Shown here: positions 56,552-64,000 of the stretch, in pieces
Layout of the letters: each line of letters starts with the position of its first letter
How positions within the stretch are numbered: the first letter of the stretch is position 1
Assembly (NCBI RefSeq): GCF_022808915.1
Contig: NZ_JAKZFS010000005.1
Coordinates: 124,001-188,000 of the forward strand
Reading direction: 5' to 3'
Length of the DNA stretch: 64,000 nucleotides
DNA from: Fundidesulfovibrio terrae
GTDB taxonomy: Bacteria; Desulfobacterota; Desulfovibrionia; Desulfovibrionales; Desulfovibrionaceae
The notes under the pieces: generated by a model
Seen by the model: only the letters and a program-made list of their open reading frames with translations
Database searches by the model: none
What the model was told of the DNA's origin: nothing
Made by a program: the position numbers and the translations under genes

Positions 56552-57823
56552 ATGACGCAGCCTCTCGACAGCGCGGTGGCCAAAGCCTCCTGGAGGATTT
56601 TGCCGCTTCTTTTCCTCCTCTATATAGTGGCCTACCTGGACCGCATCAACGTGAGCTTCGCGGCGCTTACCATGAATAAGGACCTGGGCCTGGACCAGAC
56701 CGCCTACGGCCTGGGCGCGGGCATATTCTTCCTTGGCTACGTCATCTTCGAGATTCCGAGCAACCTCTTTCTCGAACGCGTCGGCCCCAGGCGCTGGATC
56801 GCCCGCATCATGGCCAGCTGGGGCATGGTGACCATGGCCCTGGCCTACGCCAAGGGACCCACGAGCTTCACCGCGCTGCGTTTCCTTCTGGGAGCGGCCG
56901 AAGCCGGGTTCTTCCCGGGCATGATCCTCTACCTGACGTACTGGTTCCCCCAGGCCAGGCGCGCCCGCGCCGTGGCCCTGTTCATGACCGCCACTCCCAT
57001 CGCCGGGCTGGTGGGCAGCCCCCTCTCCGGCTGGATCATGCAGCTGCACGGCGCGCTCGGTCATGCGGGCTGGCAGTGGCTGTTCCTGCTGGAAGGGGTT
57101 CCCGCGGTCGTTCTTGGCGTCGTCGTGCTCTTTCTGCTCCCTGACGGACCGGGCCAAGCATCCTGGCTCACCGCCGAGGAACGGGACGCCCTGAAGACCG
57201 CCCTGGACGGAGAAAGCCGCGCCGTGGCCGCGCGCCACCTCTCCAGGCTGCGCGACGGCCTGACGAGCCCCAGGGTCTGGCTGCTGGGATTCGTCTATTT
57301 CTGCTCGGTGCTGGCCATGTACGGGCTGGTCATGTGGCTGCCGCAGATCGTGGCTTCAGTCACCGGCGCGAGCACGCTTTCCGTGGGCGTTTACGTGATG
57401 GTGGCCTACTTTTTCGCCGCCGCGGGCATGGTGGTCATTGGGGCCAGCTCCGACAGGCTTGGGGAGCGGCGCTGGCACGTGGCCGGGTCCATGGCCCTGT
57501 GCATGGTGGGGATGCTGGTGCTCACCCAGAGTACGGGGCTCGCGGGAATCCTGCTGGGAGCTTCCGTCGCGGCCACGGGCATCTGGGGCGTGCTCGGACC
57601 GTTCTGGGGGCTGGCCACGCGTTACCTCACGGGGACCGCGGCGGCGGCGGGCATCGCGCTGATCAATTCGCTGGGCAACGTGGGCGGGTTTCTCGGGCCG
57701 TACCTGATGGGCTGGGTGAAGGCCCACACCGGGGGCTACGAGCAGGCGTTTCTGTTCATCGCCGGGGTGATCGTTGTCGGGTGCGTGCCGGTGTATTTCA
57801 TGGGAGCGACGAAGGAATCGTAA
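56552..57823 (+). CDS. MFS transporter, anion:cation symporter type
   Basis: A 423-residue major-facilitator protein with 12 hydrophobic segments. YIVAYLDRINVSFAA near residue 24 is the ACS-family signature (phthalate, tartrate, hexuronate and similar organic-anion symporters). The loop 2-3 motif is LFLERVGPRRWIARIM, and GAAEAGFFPGMILYLTYWFP near 115-134 is equally typical. A central cytoplasmic loop follows at about 195-235. GCGAGGAAC precedes the ATG at 56552; earlier in-frame starts run into the hisD promoter area. The transported anion is unknown. Next gene (57896) is an FAD oxidoreductase that could act on the same compound. Confidence 0.88.
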   Translation: MTQPLDSAVAKASWRILPLLFLLYIVAYLDRINVSFAALTMNKDLGLDQTAYGLGAGIFFLGYVIFEIPSNLFLERVGPRRWIARIMASWGMVTMALAYAKGPTSFTALRFLLGAAEAGFFPGMILYLTYWFPQARRARAVALFMTATPIAGLVGSPLSGWIMQLHGALGHAGWQWLFLLEGVPAVVLGVVVLFLLPDGPGQASWLTAEERDALKTALDGESRAVAARHLSRLRDGLTSPRVWLLGFVYFCSVLAMYGLVMWLPQIVASVTGASTLSVGVYVMVAYFFAAAGMVVIGASSDRLGERRWHVAGSMALCMVGMLVLTQSTGLAGILLGASVAATGIWGVLGPFWGLATRYLTGTAAAAGIALINSLGNVGGFLGPYLMGWVKAHTGGYEQAFLFIAGVIVVGCVPVYFMGATKES

Positions 57824-57895
57824 GGAGTGTCAATTTCATCTTTGCTTTCTGTCTTTTTCTGCTACCTATCATGATGGCAGGAAAGGGAGGGCGAA

Positions 57896-59314
57896 ATGGA
57901 CACACGCTTGCAGACCCTTGGCGGCGGGGCGGTGAAGCTTGGCAGCGATGATCTCGGCGCTTTTCGCGGCTCGTTGCGGGGCAGCCTGCTGCTGCCGGAC
58001 GAACCGGGGTACGACGCGGCCCGGATGATCTGGAACGCCATGATCGACAAGCGCCCGGGCATGATCGTCCAGGCTCTGGGCGCTTCGGATGTCATGCGGA
58101 CGGTCAGTTTCGCCCGCGAAAGGAATGCGCTTCTGGCTGTGCGCGGGGGCGGCCACAATATCGCGGGCAATGCCGTCTGCGAGGGCGGGATCATGCTCGA
58201 CTTGTCGCGCATGCGCTCCGTGCATGTGGACCCCGACTCGCGTCGCGCCCGTGTGGAAGGCGGCGCGCTGCTCTCCGACGTGGATAGGGAAACCCAGGCG
58301 TTCGGTTTGATGGTTCCCGTGGGAATCAACTCCACCACGGGCATTGCCGGGCTCACGCTCGGCGGCGGCTTCGGCTGGACCAGCCGCAAATTCGGGCTGA
58401 CCATCGACAGCCTGCTCTCCGTGGATATCGTCACCGCCGACGGTGAGCTGCGCCGCGCCGACGCCGCGCAGCACCCCGACCTGTTCTGGGCCGTGCGCGG
58501 CGGCAGCGGAAATTTCGGGGTGGTGACCTCGTTCGAGTTCAAGCTCAACAGCCTTGGCCCGCAGGTGACCGCCGGGCTTTTGCTGCATCCCTTCGCCGAA
58601 GCTCCGGCGCTCATGCGCGAATACCGGCGTCTGGCCGCCGCCGCTCCGGACGAACTGAGCGCCTGGCTGGTGCTGCGCAAGGCGCCGCCCGCTCCCTTCG
58701 TGCCGGTTGAGTGGCACGACAAGGAAGTCCTGATCATCGCGCTCTGCTATGCCGGGCCGTTAGCCGATGGTGAAGCTGCGGCTGCGCCGTTTCGCGCCTT
58801 GGGCAAGCCCATCGCCGATCTGATCGGTCCTACTCCGTTCGTGGGCTGGCAGGCGGCGTTCGATCCGTTGCTGGCCCCGGGAGCACGCAACTACTGGAAG
58901 AGCCACGACTTCAAACAGCTGTCCGACGGTGCATGCGACGCGCTCGTGGATGCTATCCGGCGGCTGCCCTCCAACGAATGCGAAGTGTTCGTCGGGCATC
59001 TCGGCGGCCAGGTCAACCGCGTGCCGGCCGACGCGACCGCGTTCCCCCGCCGCGACGTGGAGTTCATCGTGAACATGCACACCCGCTGGCGTGATCCCGC
59101 GCAGGACACGACCTGCATCGCCTGGGCGCGGGACCTTTTCAAGGCGCTCGCCCCGCACGCCCTGGGCTCTGTGTACGTGAACTTCATGCCCGCGGATGAG
59201 ACTGACCGTATCCGGGGAGCCTTCGGCTCGAACTATGAGCGGCTGGCCGAGGTGAAGCGTCGCTACGACCCGCAGAATCTGTTCCGGCTGAACCAGAACA
59301 TCTCGTCGCACTGA
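57896..59314 (+). CDS. BBE-type FAD-linked oxidoreductase
   Basis: A 472-residue enzyme of the berberine-bridge / vanillyl-alcohol-oxidase fold. The FAD-binding half carries VRGGGHNIAGNA with His87, the usual 8-alpha-histidyl attachment residue, and TTGIAGLTLGGGFGW, in which the second attachment cysteine of bicovalent members is absent, so monocovalent flavin is predicted. The C-terminal BBE domain ends YERLAEVKRRYDPQNLFRLNQN. The family often uses oxygen with sugars or phenolics, which is of note for a presumed anaerobe. GGGAGGGCGAA precedes the ATG. Follows the MFS gene by 72 nt. Confidence 0.9.
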   Translation: MDTRLQTLGGGAVKLGSDDLGAFRGSLRGSLLLPDEPGYDAARMIWNAMIDKRPGMIVQALGASDVMRTVSFARERNALLAVRGGGHNIAGNAVCEGGIMLDLSRMRSVHVDPDSRRARVEGGALLSDVDRETQAFGLMVPVGINSTTGIAGLTLGGGFGWTSRKFGLTIDSLLSVDIVTADGELRRADAAQHPDLFWAVRGGSGNFGVVTSFEFKLNSLGPQVTAGLLLHPFAEAPALMREYRRLAAAAPDELSAWLVLRKAPPAPFVPVEWHDKEVLIIALCYAGPLADGEAAAAPFRALGKPIADLIGPTPFVGWQAAFDPLLAPGARNYWKSHDFKQLSDGACDALVDAIRRLPSNECEVFVGHLGGQVNRVPADATAFPRRDVEFIVNMHTRWRDPAQDTTCIAWARDLFKALAPHALGSVYVNFMPADETDRIRGAFGSNYERLAEVKRRYDPQNLFRLNQNISSH

Positions 59315-59497
59315 AGCTTCATCCTGGAGAATACGTTCCAACACGGCACCGAGGGAAACTCGGGGCTCATCATTGCGCGTGGAATGCCTTGATGACGGAT
59401 GTGATTTCCGCCGAGCCAGAAGGGTCGGACGTCCGACCGCCCCGCCAATCCCGGCACCTTGTTCGCCGATGAACGGCGCTGCCGCATGCGTTAATCT

Positions 59498-62215
59498 TTA
59501 GGCGGCGGGGGAACTTCCCGATTTTTCCGCCGCTTCCGGCATCCAATCCAACCCCACGTCCCCCTCGGAGAGCCGCTTGGCCAGGGCCAGCTGCTCGGCC
59601 CGGCAGGTGGCCTTGCCGTCAAGCAAGGCGGCCGTGATCGTACGCAGGATATCCCCGTAGCGCGGCCCAGGCGGGATGCCCAGCGCCTTCAGGTCCTCTC
59701 CTCTGATGTCGATCTGCTGGGTGCGCAGGGTGGTGAGGTACAGCGAGATGGAGCGCTGCACGGTCTCCTTGGGGTGGCGTGCCATCAGGTACAGCACCCC
59801 TTCCAGGGGCAGGTCCCTCAGCAGGAAGTAGAGCTCGCTGTAGAGTCCCTTGCGGTATTCCCATTCGAAAATGGTTTGCGCCGTGTTGCGGATGCAGTGG
59901 CGCAGATGCAGGAACGCCTCCTGGTGGTGGGCCGAGAAGCCCATGCGCTGGGCCACGCTCACCACCTGATCGTCCTCCATGCCCGCGCACAGGCCCAGGA
60001 AGTAGATGCGCCATATCTCTGGGCGCGGCTCGGTGTAGAGCAGGCGATACCAGTTGACCACCCGCTCTGACTCGGCCAGCACCTCGTCCTTGCGCGTGTC
60101 CAGGGCCAAGAGCGGGTGGATGGCCGCAAGCAGCCCGAACTCGTCCATGCGCCGGATGCAGGACAGAGGATTGTCATCCTCCAGGATGTGGCGCATCTCG
60201 TGGAACACCCGCGATCCGGACAGCTTGTGCACGAACTGGTTGGTGATGGCGTTTCGTATGAGGCGTTCGGTCTGGGCCACGATCTTGAAGTTGAAGCGCT
60301 GCTCGAAACGGATGGCGCGCAGGATGCGGGTGGGGTCCTCCACGAATGAGAGCGAATGCAGCACCCGGATGGCGCGTTCCTTCAGGTCCCGCTGGGCCCC
60401 GAAGAAGTCCACCAGCTTGCCGAACTGGCCGGGCGTCAGGTGCACGGCAAGGGCGTTGATGGTGAAGTCGCGCCGGTAGAGATCCATCTTGATGGAGGAA
60501 AGCTCAACCGTGGGCAGGGCCGCCGGGTATTCGTAGTATTCCAGGCGCGCGGTGGCCACGTCCACGCGGGTGCCGTCCGCAAGGATCACCACTGCGGTCT
60601 TGAACTTGCTGTGGGCCTTCACCCGCCCCCCCAACTCCCGGGCCAGCGCTCCGGCGAAGAGGATGCCGTCGCCCTCCACCACCAGGTCCAGGTCGAAGTT
60701 GGCTCGTCCGAGCAGCAGGTCGCGCACGAAACCGCCCACCACGTAAGCCTCGTACCCCATGGACTGGGCCAGGGCCCCGGCTTTCTTCAGCAGCTGGTGG
60801 AGCCGCGCGGGCAGCTTGTCCCGCAGGTGTCCGGCCACGTTGCGCTCGCTCTTTCGCTCGGCCCCCACGCTTTCCGGGATGCGGGCCGGCTCGCGCACCA
60901 GGGTGTTGATCAGGTCCGTGCGCGTGACCACGCCCACCACCTGGCCGTCCTCCACCACTGGCACCTGGCGCTGGCGTTGCCCCAGGATGATCTCCATGAC
61001 GTGGTACAGGTCGGTCTTGGGGCTGACGGTCTGGGCGCCCAGCATCATGTAGTCGCTGGCGTCCGAGCTTGCCAGGCCGTGCTTGATGGCCTTGTCCACG
61101 ATGTCGTGCTCCAGGATGCCCAGGCAGGTCCCGTCCCGGGAATCCACCACGGGCAGGGCCTTGAGGCCGTAGTTGGCCATGAGCTCCTGGGCTTCCGATA
61201 TGGGCCGGTCGTTTCCGATGACCTTGGCCGGGCGGCTCATGAGGCTTTCGGCCAGAATCTGCGGGTTCACCTGGGAGTAGAGCAGCCCGAAGAGTTCCTC
61301 CTTGGCCTGGGTGAGGGTCCTGTCCTTGATGGAGGCCGAGGCCGCGTATGTGTGGCCGCCCCCGCCGAGCGAGGCGCAGATGCGACCCACGTCCACGTCG
61401 GTGGTGCGCGAGCGGGCCACCAGATGCACCCGGTCTTTCATGAGGGCCAGGGCGAAGAGCACCCTGATGTTCTCCATGTCCATGAGCTTGTGGGCCAGCA
61501 GGGCGAAGTCGCCCACGTAGTTCTCAAGCGTCACCTCGGCCACCACCACCTCTACGCCGTTGATGTCGTATGTGGTGGAGGACTCTATGAGCGAACTCAT
61601 GATGGTGATCTGTTCGGCGGAAAGTTCGCGCGTGAGCAGTTCGGACAGGGTAGGCATGTCCATGCCCTGTCCCTTGAGCCAGGCGGCGGCGGTGAAATCC
61701 TCTTCAGTGGTGGAGGTGAAGGTGAAGGAGCCGGTGTCTTCGTAGATGCCCAGCGCCAGGAAGGTGGCCTCGTCCGGGGTGAGGATCAGGCCGCGCTCCA
61801 TGATGAGGTGGGTGAGGATGGTGGTGCTCGATCCCCAGGGCTTCACCACCGAGAGTTCGGAGGGGACGTCCTCTTCGGTGTCCGGGTGGTGGTCGTAGAG
61901 GTGGACGTGGATGCCGGGCTTGTCGAGAAGCGGGTCCACATGGGGCACGCGGGAGCGCTGGCGGGTGTCCACCATGACCAGTGTTTCCACGGTCTCCGGG
62001 TCGATGTCCTTGTAGGTCTTGAAGTTGAAGAGGTAGGTTGCGCTCTGGATGAAGAAGTTGCGGATGTTCTTCTCCTGGCTGCCGGGAAATATGAGCGTGG
62101 CGCCGGGGTAGAGCTTGCTGGCGGCGATCATGGCGGCCAGGGCGTCGAAGTCGGCGTTTATGTGCGCGGTGATGACCGTGGGAGCGGCCAAACCCTTGTG
62201 GGGCTTGGGGATCAT
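59498..62215 (-). CDS. tRNA nucleotidyltransferase fused to DHH and CBS domains
   Basis: A 905-residue multidomain protein. Residues ~14-315 form a DHH/DHHA1 phosphoesterase unit: AHINADFDALA at 17-27, DHHPD at 108-112, and GGGGHTYAASA at 284-294. Two CBS domains follow (about 325-380 and 388-440). The rest is a class II CCA-type nucleotidyltransferase with GGFVRDLLLGR and the catalytic Asp508-x-Asp510 (FDLDLV), then RRDFTINALAV. The same fusion is known from A-adding enzymes of Aquifex and delta-proteobacteria. It overlaps xerD by 4 nt (ATGA), so the two are translationally coupled. Whether it adds A, CC or CCA cannot be read from the sequence. Confidence 0.92.
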   Translation of the reverse strand: MIPKPHKGLAAPTVITAHINADFDALAAMIAASKLYPGATLIFPGSQEKNIRNFFIQSATYLFNFKTYKDIDPETVETLVMVDTRQRSRVPHVDPLLDKPGIHVHLYDHHPDTEEDVPSELSVVKPWGSSTTILTHLIMERGLILTPDEATFLALGIYEDTGSFTFTSTTEEDFTAAAWLKGQGMDMPTLSELLTRELSAEQITIMSSLIESSTTYDINGVEVVVAEVTLENYVGDFALLAHKLMDMENIRVLFALALMKDRVHLVARSRTTDVDVGRICASLGGGGHTYAASASIKDRTLTQAKEELFGLLYSQVNPQILAESLMSRPAKVIGNDRPISEAQELMANYGLKALPVVDSRDGTCLGILEHDIVDKAIKHGLASSDASDYMMLGAQTVSPKTDLYHVMEIILGQRQRQVPVVEDGQVVGVVTRTDLINTLVREPARIPESVGAERKSERNVAGHLRDKLPARLHQLLKKAGALAQSMGYEAYVVGGFVRDLLLGRANFDLDLVVEGDGILFAGALARELGGRVKAHSKFKTAVVILADGTRVDVATARLEYYEYPAALPTVELSSIKMDLYRRDFTINALAVHLTPGQFGKLVDFFGAQRDLKERAIRVLHSLSFVEDPTRILRAIRFEQRFNFKIVAQTERLIRNAITNQFVHKLSGSRVFHEMRHILEDDNPLSCIRRMDEFGLLAAIHPLLALDTRKDEVLAESERVVNWYRLLYTEPRPEIWRIYFLGLCAGMEDDQVVSVAQRMGFSAHHQEAFLHLRHCIRNTAQTIFEWEYRKGLYSELYFLLRDLPLEGVLYLMARHPKETVQRSISLYLTTLRTQQIDIRGEDLKALGIPPGPRYGDILRTITAALLDGKATCRAEQLALAKRLSEGDVGLDWMPEAAEKSGSSPAA

Positions 62216-63162
62216 GAACCCTTCCTTGTGGAGCTTGAGCGGGGATGGTGGCTGCGGTGGACGGCCGTCAGCCGGTCGGCCTGCACGTGGGTGTAGATTT
62301 CCGTGGCCGAGATGTCGGCGTGTCCCAAAAGCATCTGCACGGTGCGCAGGTCGGCCCCGCCCTCAAGCAGGTGGGTGGCGAAAGAGTGGCGCAGGCTGTG
62401 GGGGGATATCTCTTTGCGGATGCCGGCAAGCAGGGCGTAGCGCTTGATGAGCTTCCAGACCCCCTGGCGCGAGAGCCCCTTGCCCGAGCGGTTCAGAAAC
62501 AGGAATTCCTTCACCGGCTTGAACGCCGGACGGATGGACTGCATGTAGCGGGCGAGCAGGTCCTGTGCCAGGTCGTGGATGGGCACCAGGCGCTCCTTGT
62601 CGCCCTTGCCGAACACCCGCAGCACCCCGGCCTGGGCGTCGAAATCAAGGGGCGTCAGCGTGATGAGTTCCGTCACCCGAAGCCCGGCGGCGTAGAGCAG
62701 TTCAAGCATCGCCCGGTCGCGAAATCCCAGGCTGGTCTCCATGTCCGGGCGTGCGAGCAGTCCCTCCATCTCGCCCTGAGAGAGCACGTCCGGGAGCTTG
62801 CGGGGCAGCTTGGGAGCCTCGATGAGTTCGGCCGGGCTTGCGTCGATCCATCCCTCGGCCACGGCGTGGGCGAAGAATCCCCGCATGCTGGAGAGATGCC
62901 GGGCCAGCGACCGGCTGGTCAAACCCTTCTGGCGCAGGTACATCAGATAGAGAAAGATGGTCTGGTCGGAGACGTCCTCAATCGCGGAGGAACGCTCCGT
63001 CAGGAATACCTGGAAGTGCAGCATGTCCTGCGCGTAGGCCGCCAGGCTGTTTTCCGAGAGTCCCTTCACCACCAGCAGGTGTTCCAGCCATGCGTCCACC
63101 CAGGGATGGGCGGGAGGAGGGGAGGAGGGCGCGTCGCGCTGCTGCTTGGTTTTTATTGACAC
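62212..63162 (-). CDS. xerD: Tyrosine recombinase XerD
   Basis: A 316-residue site-specific recombinase acting with a partner at dif during septation, or as a single Xer protein. The full catalytic set is present: Arg162 (GLRVTEL), Lys186, His255 and Arg258 (HSLRHSFATHLL), His281 (GHADISAT) and Tyr290 (IYTHV). The N-terminal SAM-like domain covers about 20-105. The length and the C-terminal Arg/Ser-rich tail are slightly longer than E. coli XerD (298). It is first in the pair with the tRNA nucleotidyltransferase. Divergent from dapL. FtsK, the activator, is at 3517. Confidence 0.93.
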   Translation of the reverse strand: MSIKTKQQRDAPSSPPPAHPWVDAWLEHLLVVKGLSENSLAAYAQDMLHFQVFLTERSSAIEDVSDQTIFLYLMYLRQKGLTSRSLARHLSSMRGFFAHAVAEGWIDASPAELIEAPKLPRKLPDVLSQGEMEGLLARPDMETSLGFRDRAMLELLYAAGLRVTELITLTPLDFDAQAGVLRVFGKGDKERLVPIHDLAQDLLARYMQSIRPAFKPVKEFLFLNRSGKGLSRQGVWKLIKRYALLAGIRKEISPHSLRHSFATHLLEGGADLRTVQMLLGHADISATEIYTHVQADRLTAVHRSHHPRSSSTRKGS

Positions 63163-63242
63163 TTCCAGGGGCCTCTTTTTATGACCTCGTGGCCTGTTAT
63201 TCCATTTCTTGCGTTTACGCGCAATCGCCCAAGGAGCCTATC

Positions 63243-64000
63243 ATGCCTCAGTTCAAGATGGCCGATCGCCTGGCCGCGCTGCCTCCCTACCTGTTCGCCG
63301 AGATCGACCGCGTGAAGAACGAGGTCAAGGCGCGCGGCGTGGATATCATTAGCCTTGGTATCGGGGACCCCGACATGCCCACCCCCGACTTCATCGTGGA
63401 CGCCCTCTACGCTTCCGCCAAGAAGCCCGAGAACCACCAGTATCCGTCTTACGTGGGCCTGCGCACTTTCCGCGCAGCCGTCTCCACCTGGTACAAGGGC
63501 CGCTTCGGCGTGGACCTGGACCCCGACAACGAGGTGGTCAGCCTCATCGGCTCCAAGGAAGGCATCGCCCACTTCCCCCTGGCCTACGTCAACCCCGGCG
63601 ACCTGGTGCTGGTGTGCACCCCCAACTATCCGGTGTACAACGTGGCCACCGGCTTCGCGGGCGGCACCACCAAGTTCCTGCCCATGACCGACGCCAACAA
63701 CTTCCTGCCTGACCTGGACCAAGTCACCGACGCCGAATGGGACAAGGCGAAGATGATCTTCACCAACTTCCCCAACAACCCCACCTCGGCCTGCGCCCCC
63801 AAGAGCTTCTACGAGAAGCTGGTGAAGAAGTGCCGCGAAACCAATACCATCCTGGTGGCCGACGCCGCTTACACCGAGATGTATTACAACGAGGCGGCCA
63901 AGCCCATCTCCGTGTTCGAAATTCCCAGCGCCAAGGACGTGGCCATCGAGTTCCACTCCTTGTCCAAGACCTACAACATGACCGGCTGGCGCATCGGCAT
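63243..64000 (+). CDS. dapL: LL-diaminopimelate aminotransferase (partial, runs off the window)
   Basis: The first ~252 residues of a class I/II aminotransferase that converts tetrahydrodipicolinate directly to LL-diaminopimelate, bypassing succinylated intermediates. It opens MPQFKMADRLAALPPYLFAE and continues with ISLGIGDPDMPTPDFIVDAL and HQYPSYVGLRTFRAAVS. TNFPNNPTSACA and VADAAYTEMYYN come later; SLSKTYNMTGWRIG at the edge holds the PLP lysine. Such motifs are typical of DapL. AAGGAGCC lies 4 nt before the ATG. The family is near 390 residues, so about 140 are missing beyond 64000. It works with lysA (24587). Confidence 0.92.
   Translation, partial: MPQFKMADRLAALPPYLFAEIDRVKNEVKARGVDIISLGIGDPDMPTPDFIVDALYASAKKPENHQYPSYVGLRTFRAAVSTWYKGRFGVDLDPDNEVVSLIGSKEGIAHFPLAYVNPGDLVLVCTPNYPVYNVATGFAGGTTKFLPMTDANNFLPDLDQVTDAEWDKAKMIFTNFPNNPTSACAPKSFYEKLVKKCRETNTILVADAAYTEMYYNEAAKPISVFEIPSAKDVAIEFHSLSKTYNMTGWRIG

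Noticed and set aside
62212-63162. Tyrosine recombinase as a phage or island integrase
   Set aside because: Full-length XerD-like layout, coupled to a housekeeping tRNA enzyme, no mobile genes or attachment-site repeats nearby.

Overview
The window reads as a piece of chromosome from a high-GC, strictly or mainly anaerobic bacterium of the Desulfovibrio type (Desulfobacterota, Desulfovibrionales). This placement is an inference. It rests on LL-diaminopimelate aminotransferase (dapL) for lysine synthesis, a 905-residue tRNA nucleotidyltransferase fused to DHH and CBS domains, an ETF / ETF-quinone oxidoreductase / long acyl-CoA dehydrogenase cluster, and scattered intergenic stem-loop repeats ending in CCGCCGGAGGC that I remember from Desulfovibrio genomes. 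Most of the window is ordinary core genome. No prophage, integrative element, insertion sequence or CRISPR array was seen.

Layout. 1-3.4 kb: terminator, tRNA-Met, uppP, a 59-residue ORF, engB, then aroQ-efp. 3.5-9.6 kb: an apparent operon ftsK - nuclease-like unknown - lolA - unknown - pgm, closed by a strong terminator. 9.7-12.8 kb: marC-like and GNAT genes on minus, then a beta-CASP RNase-like gene on plus. 12.9-15.9 kb: two tandem SGNH-hydrolase paralogues separated by a diverged remnant of the RNase gene's 3' end, which marks a past recombination. 16-19.8 kb: infA, an M29 aminopeptidase, and a cyclic-di-GMP pair (PilZ, HD-GYP). 20-22.4 kb: an A/T-richer unknown gene, a secreted protein and a lipoprotein, followed by a repeat cluster built around a perfect 42-bp palindrome.

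22.5-24.3 kb holds the most interesting unit. A cobalamin riboswitch with an intrinsic terminator controls a 33-residue peptide (CbpA-like) and, 2 nt later, a radical SAM/SPASM-type maturase (CbpB-like). This would be a B12-responsive ribosomally made, modified peptide system whose product is unknown to me.

24.4-37.2 kb: a small antitoxin-like ORF, mutS-lysA, the LOG-like - HIT - LapA operon, uvrC, a methyltransferase-like gene, a UPF0173-type hydrolase, ubiX and clpS-clpA. 37.6-46.4 kb: CBS protein - NhaD-type transporter, ACT protein with paaK, rsfS-gpmI-zinc ribbon, uspA, DUF2461, DedA and EcsC-like genes. 46.5-56.4 kb, all minus: tRNA-Ser, fabI, then acyl-CoA dehydrogenase - ETF-QO - etfB - etfA with one repeat copy in every gap, then hisD-purC. 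56.5-64 kb: an MFS anion transporter, a BBE-type FAD oxidase, xerD with the fused tRNA nucleotidyltransferase, and dapL running off the right edge.

The coherent units are lysine synthesis (dapL, lysA), an acyl-CoA-to-quinone electron route (acd, etfAB, ETF-QO), envelope biogenesis (uppP, lolA, ftsK), protein quality control (clpSA) and cyclic-di-GMP output (PilZ, HD-GYP).
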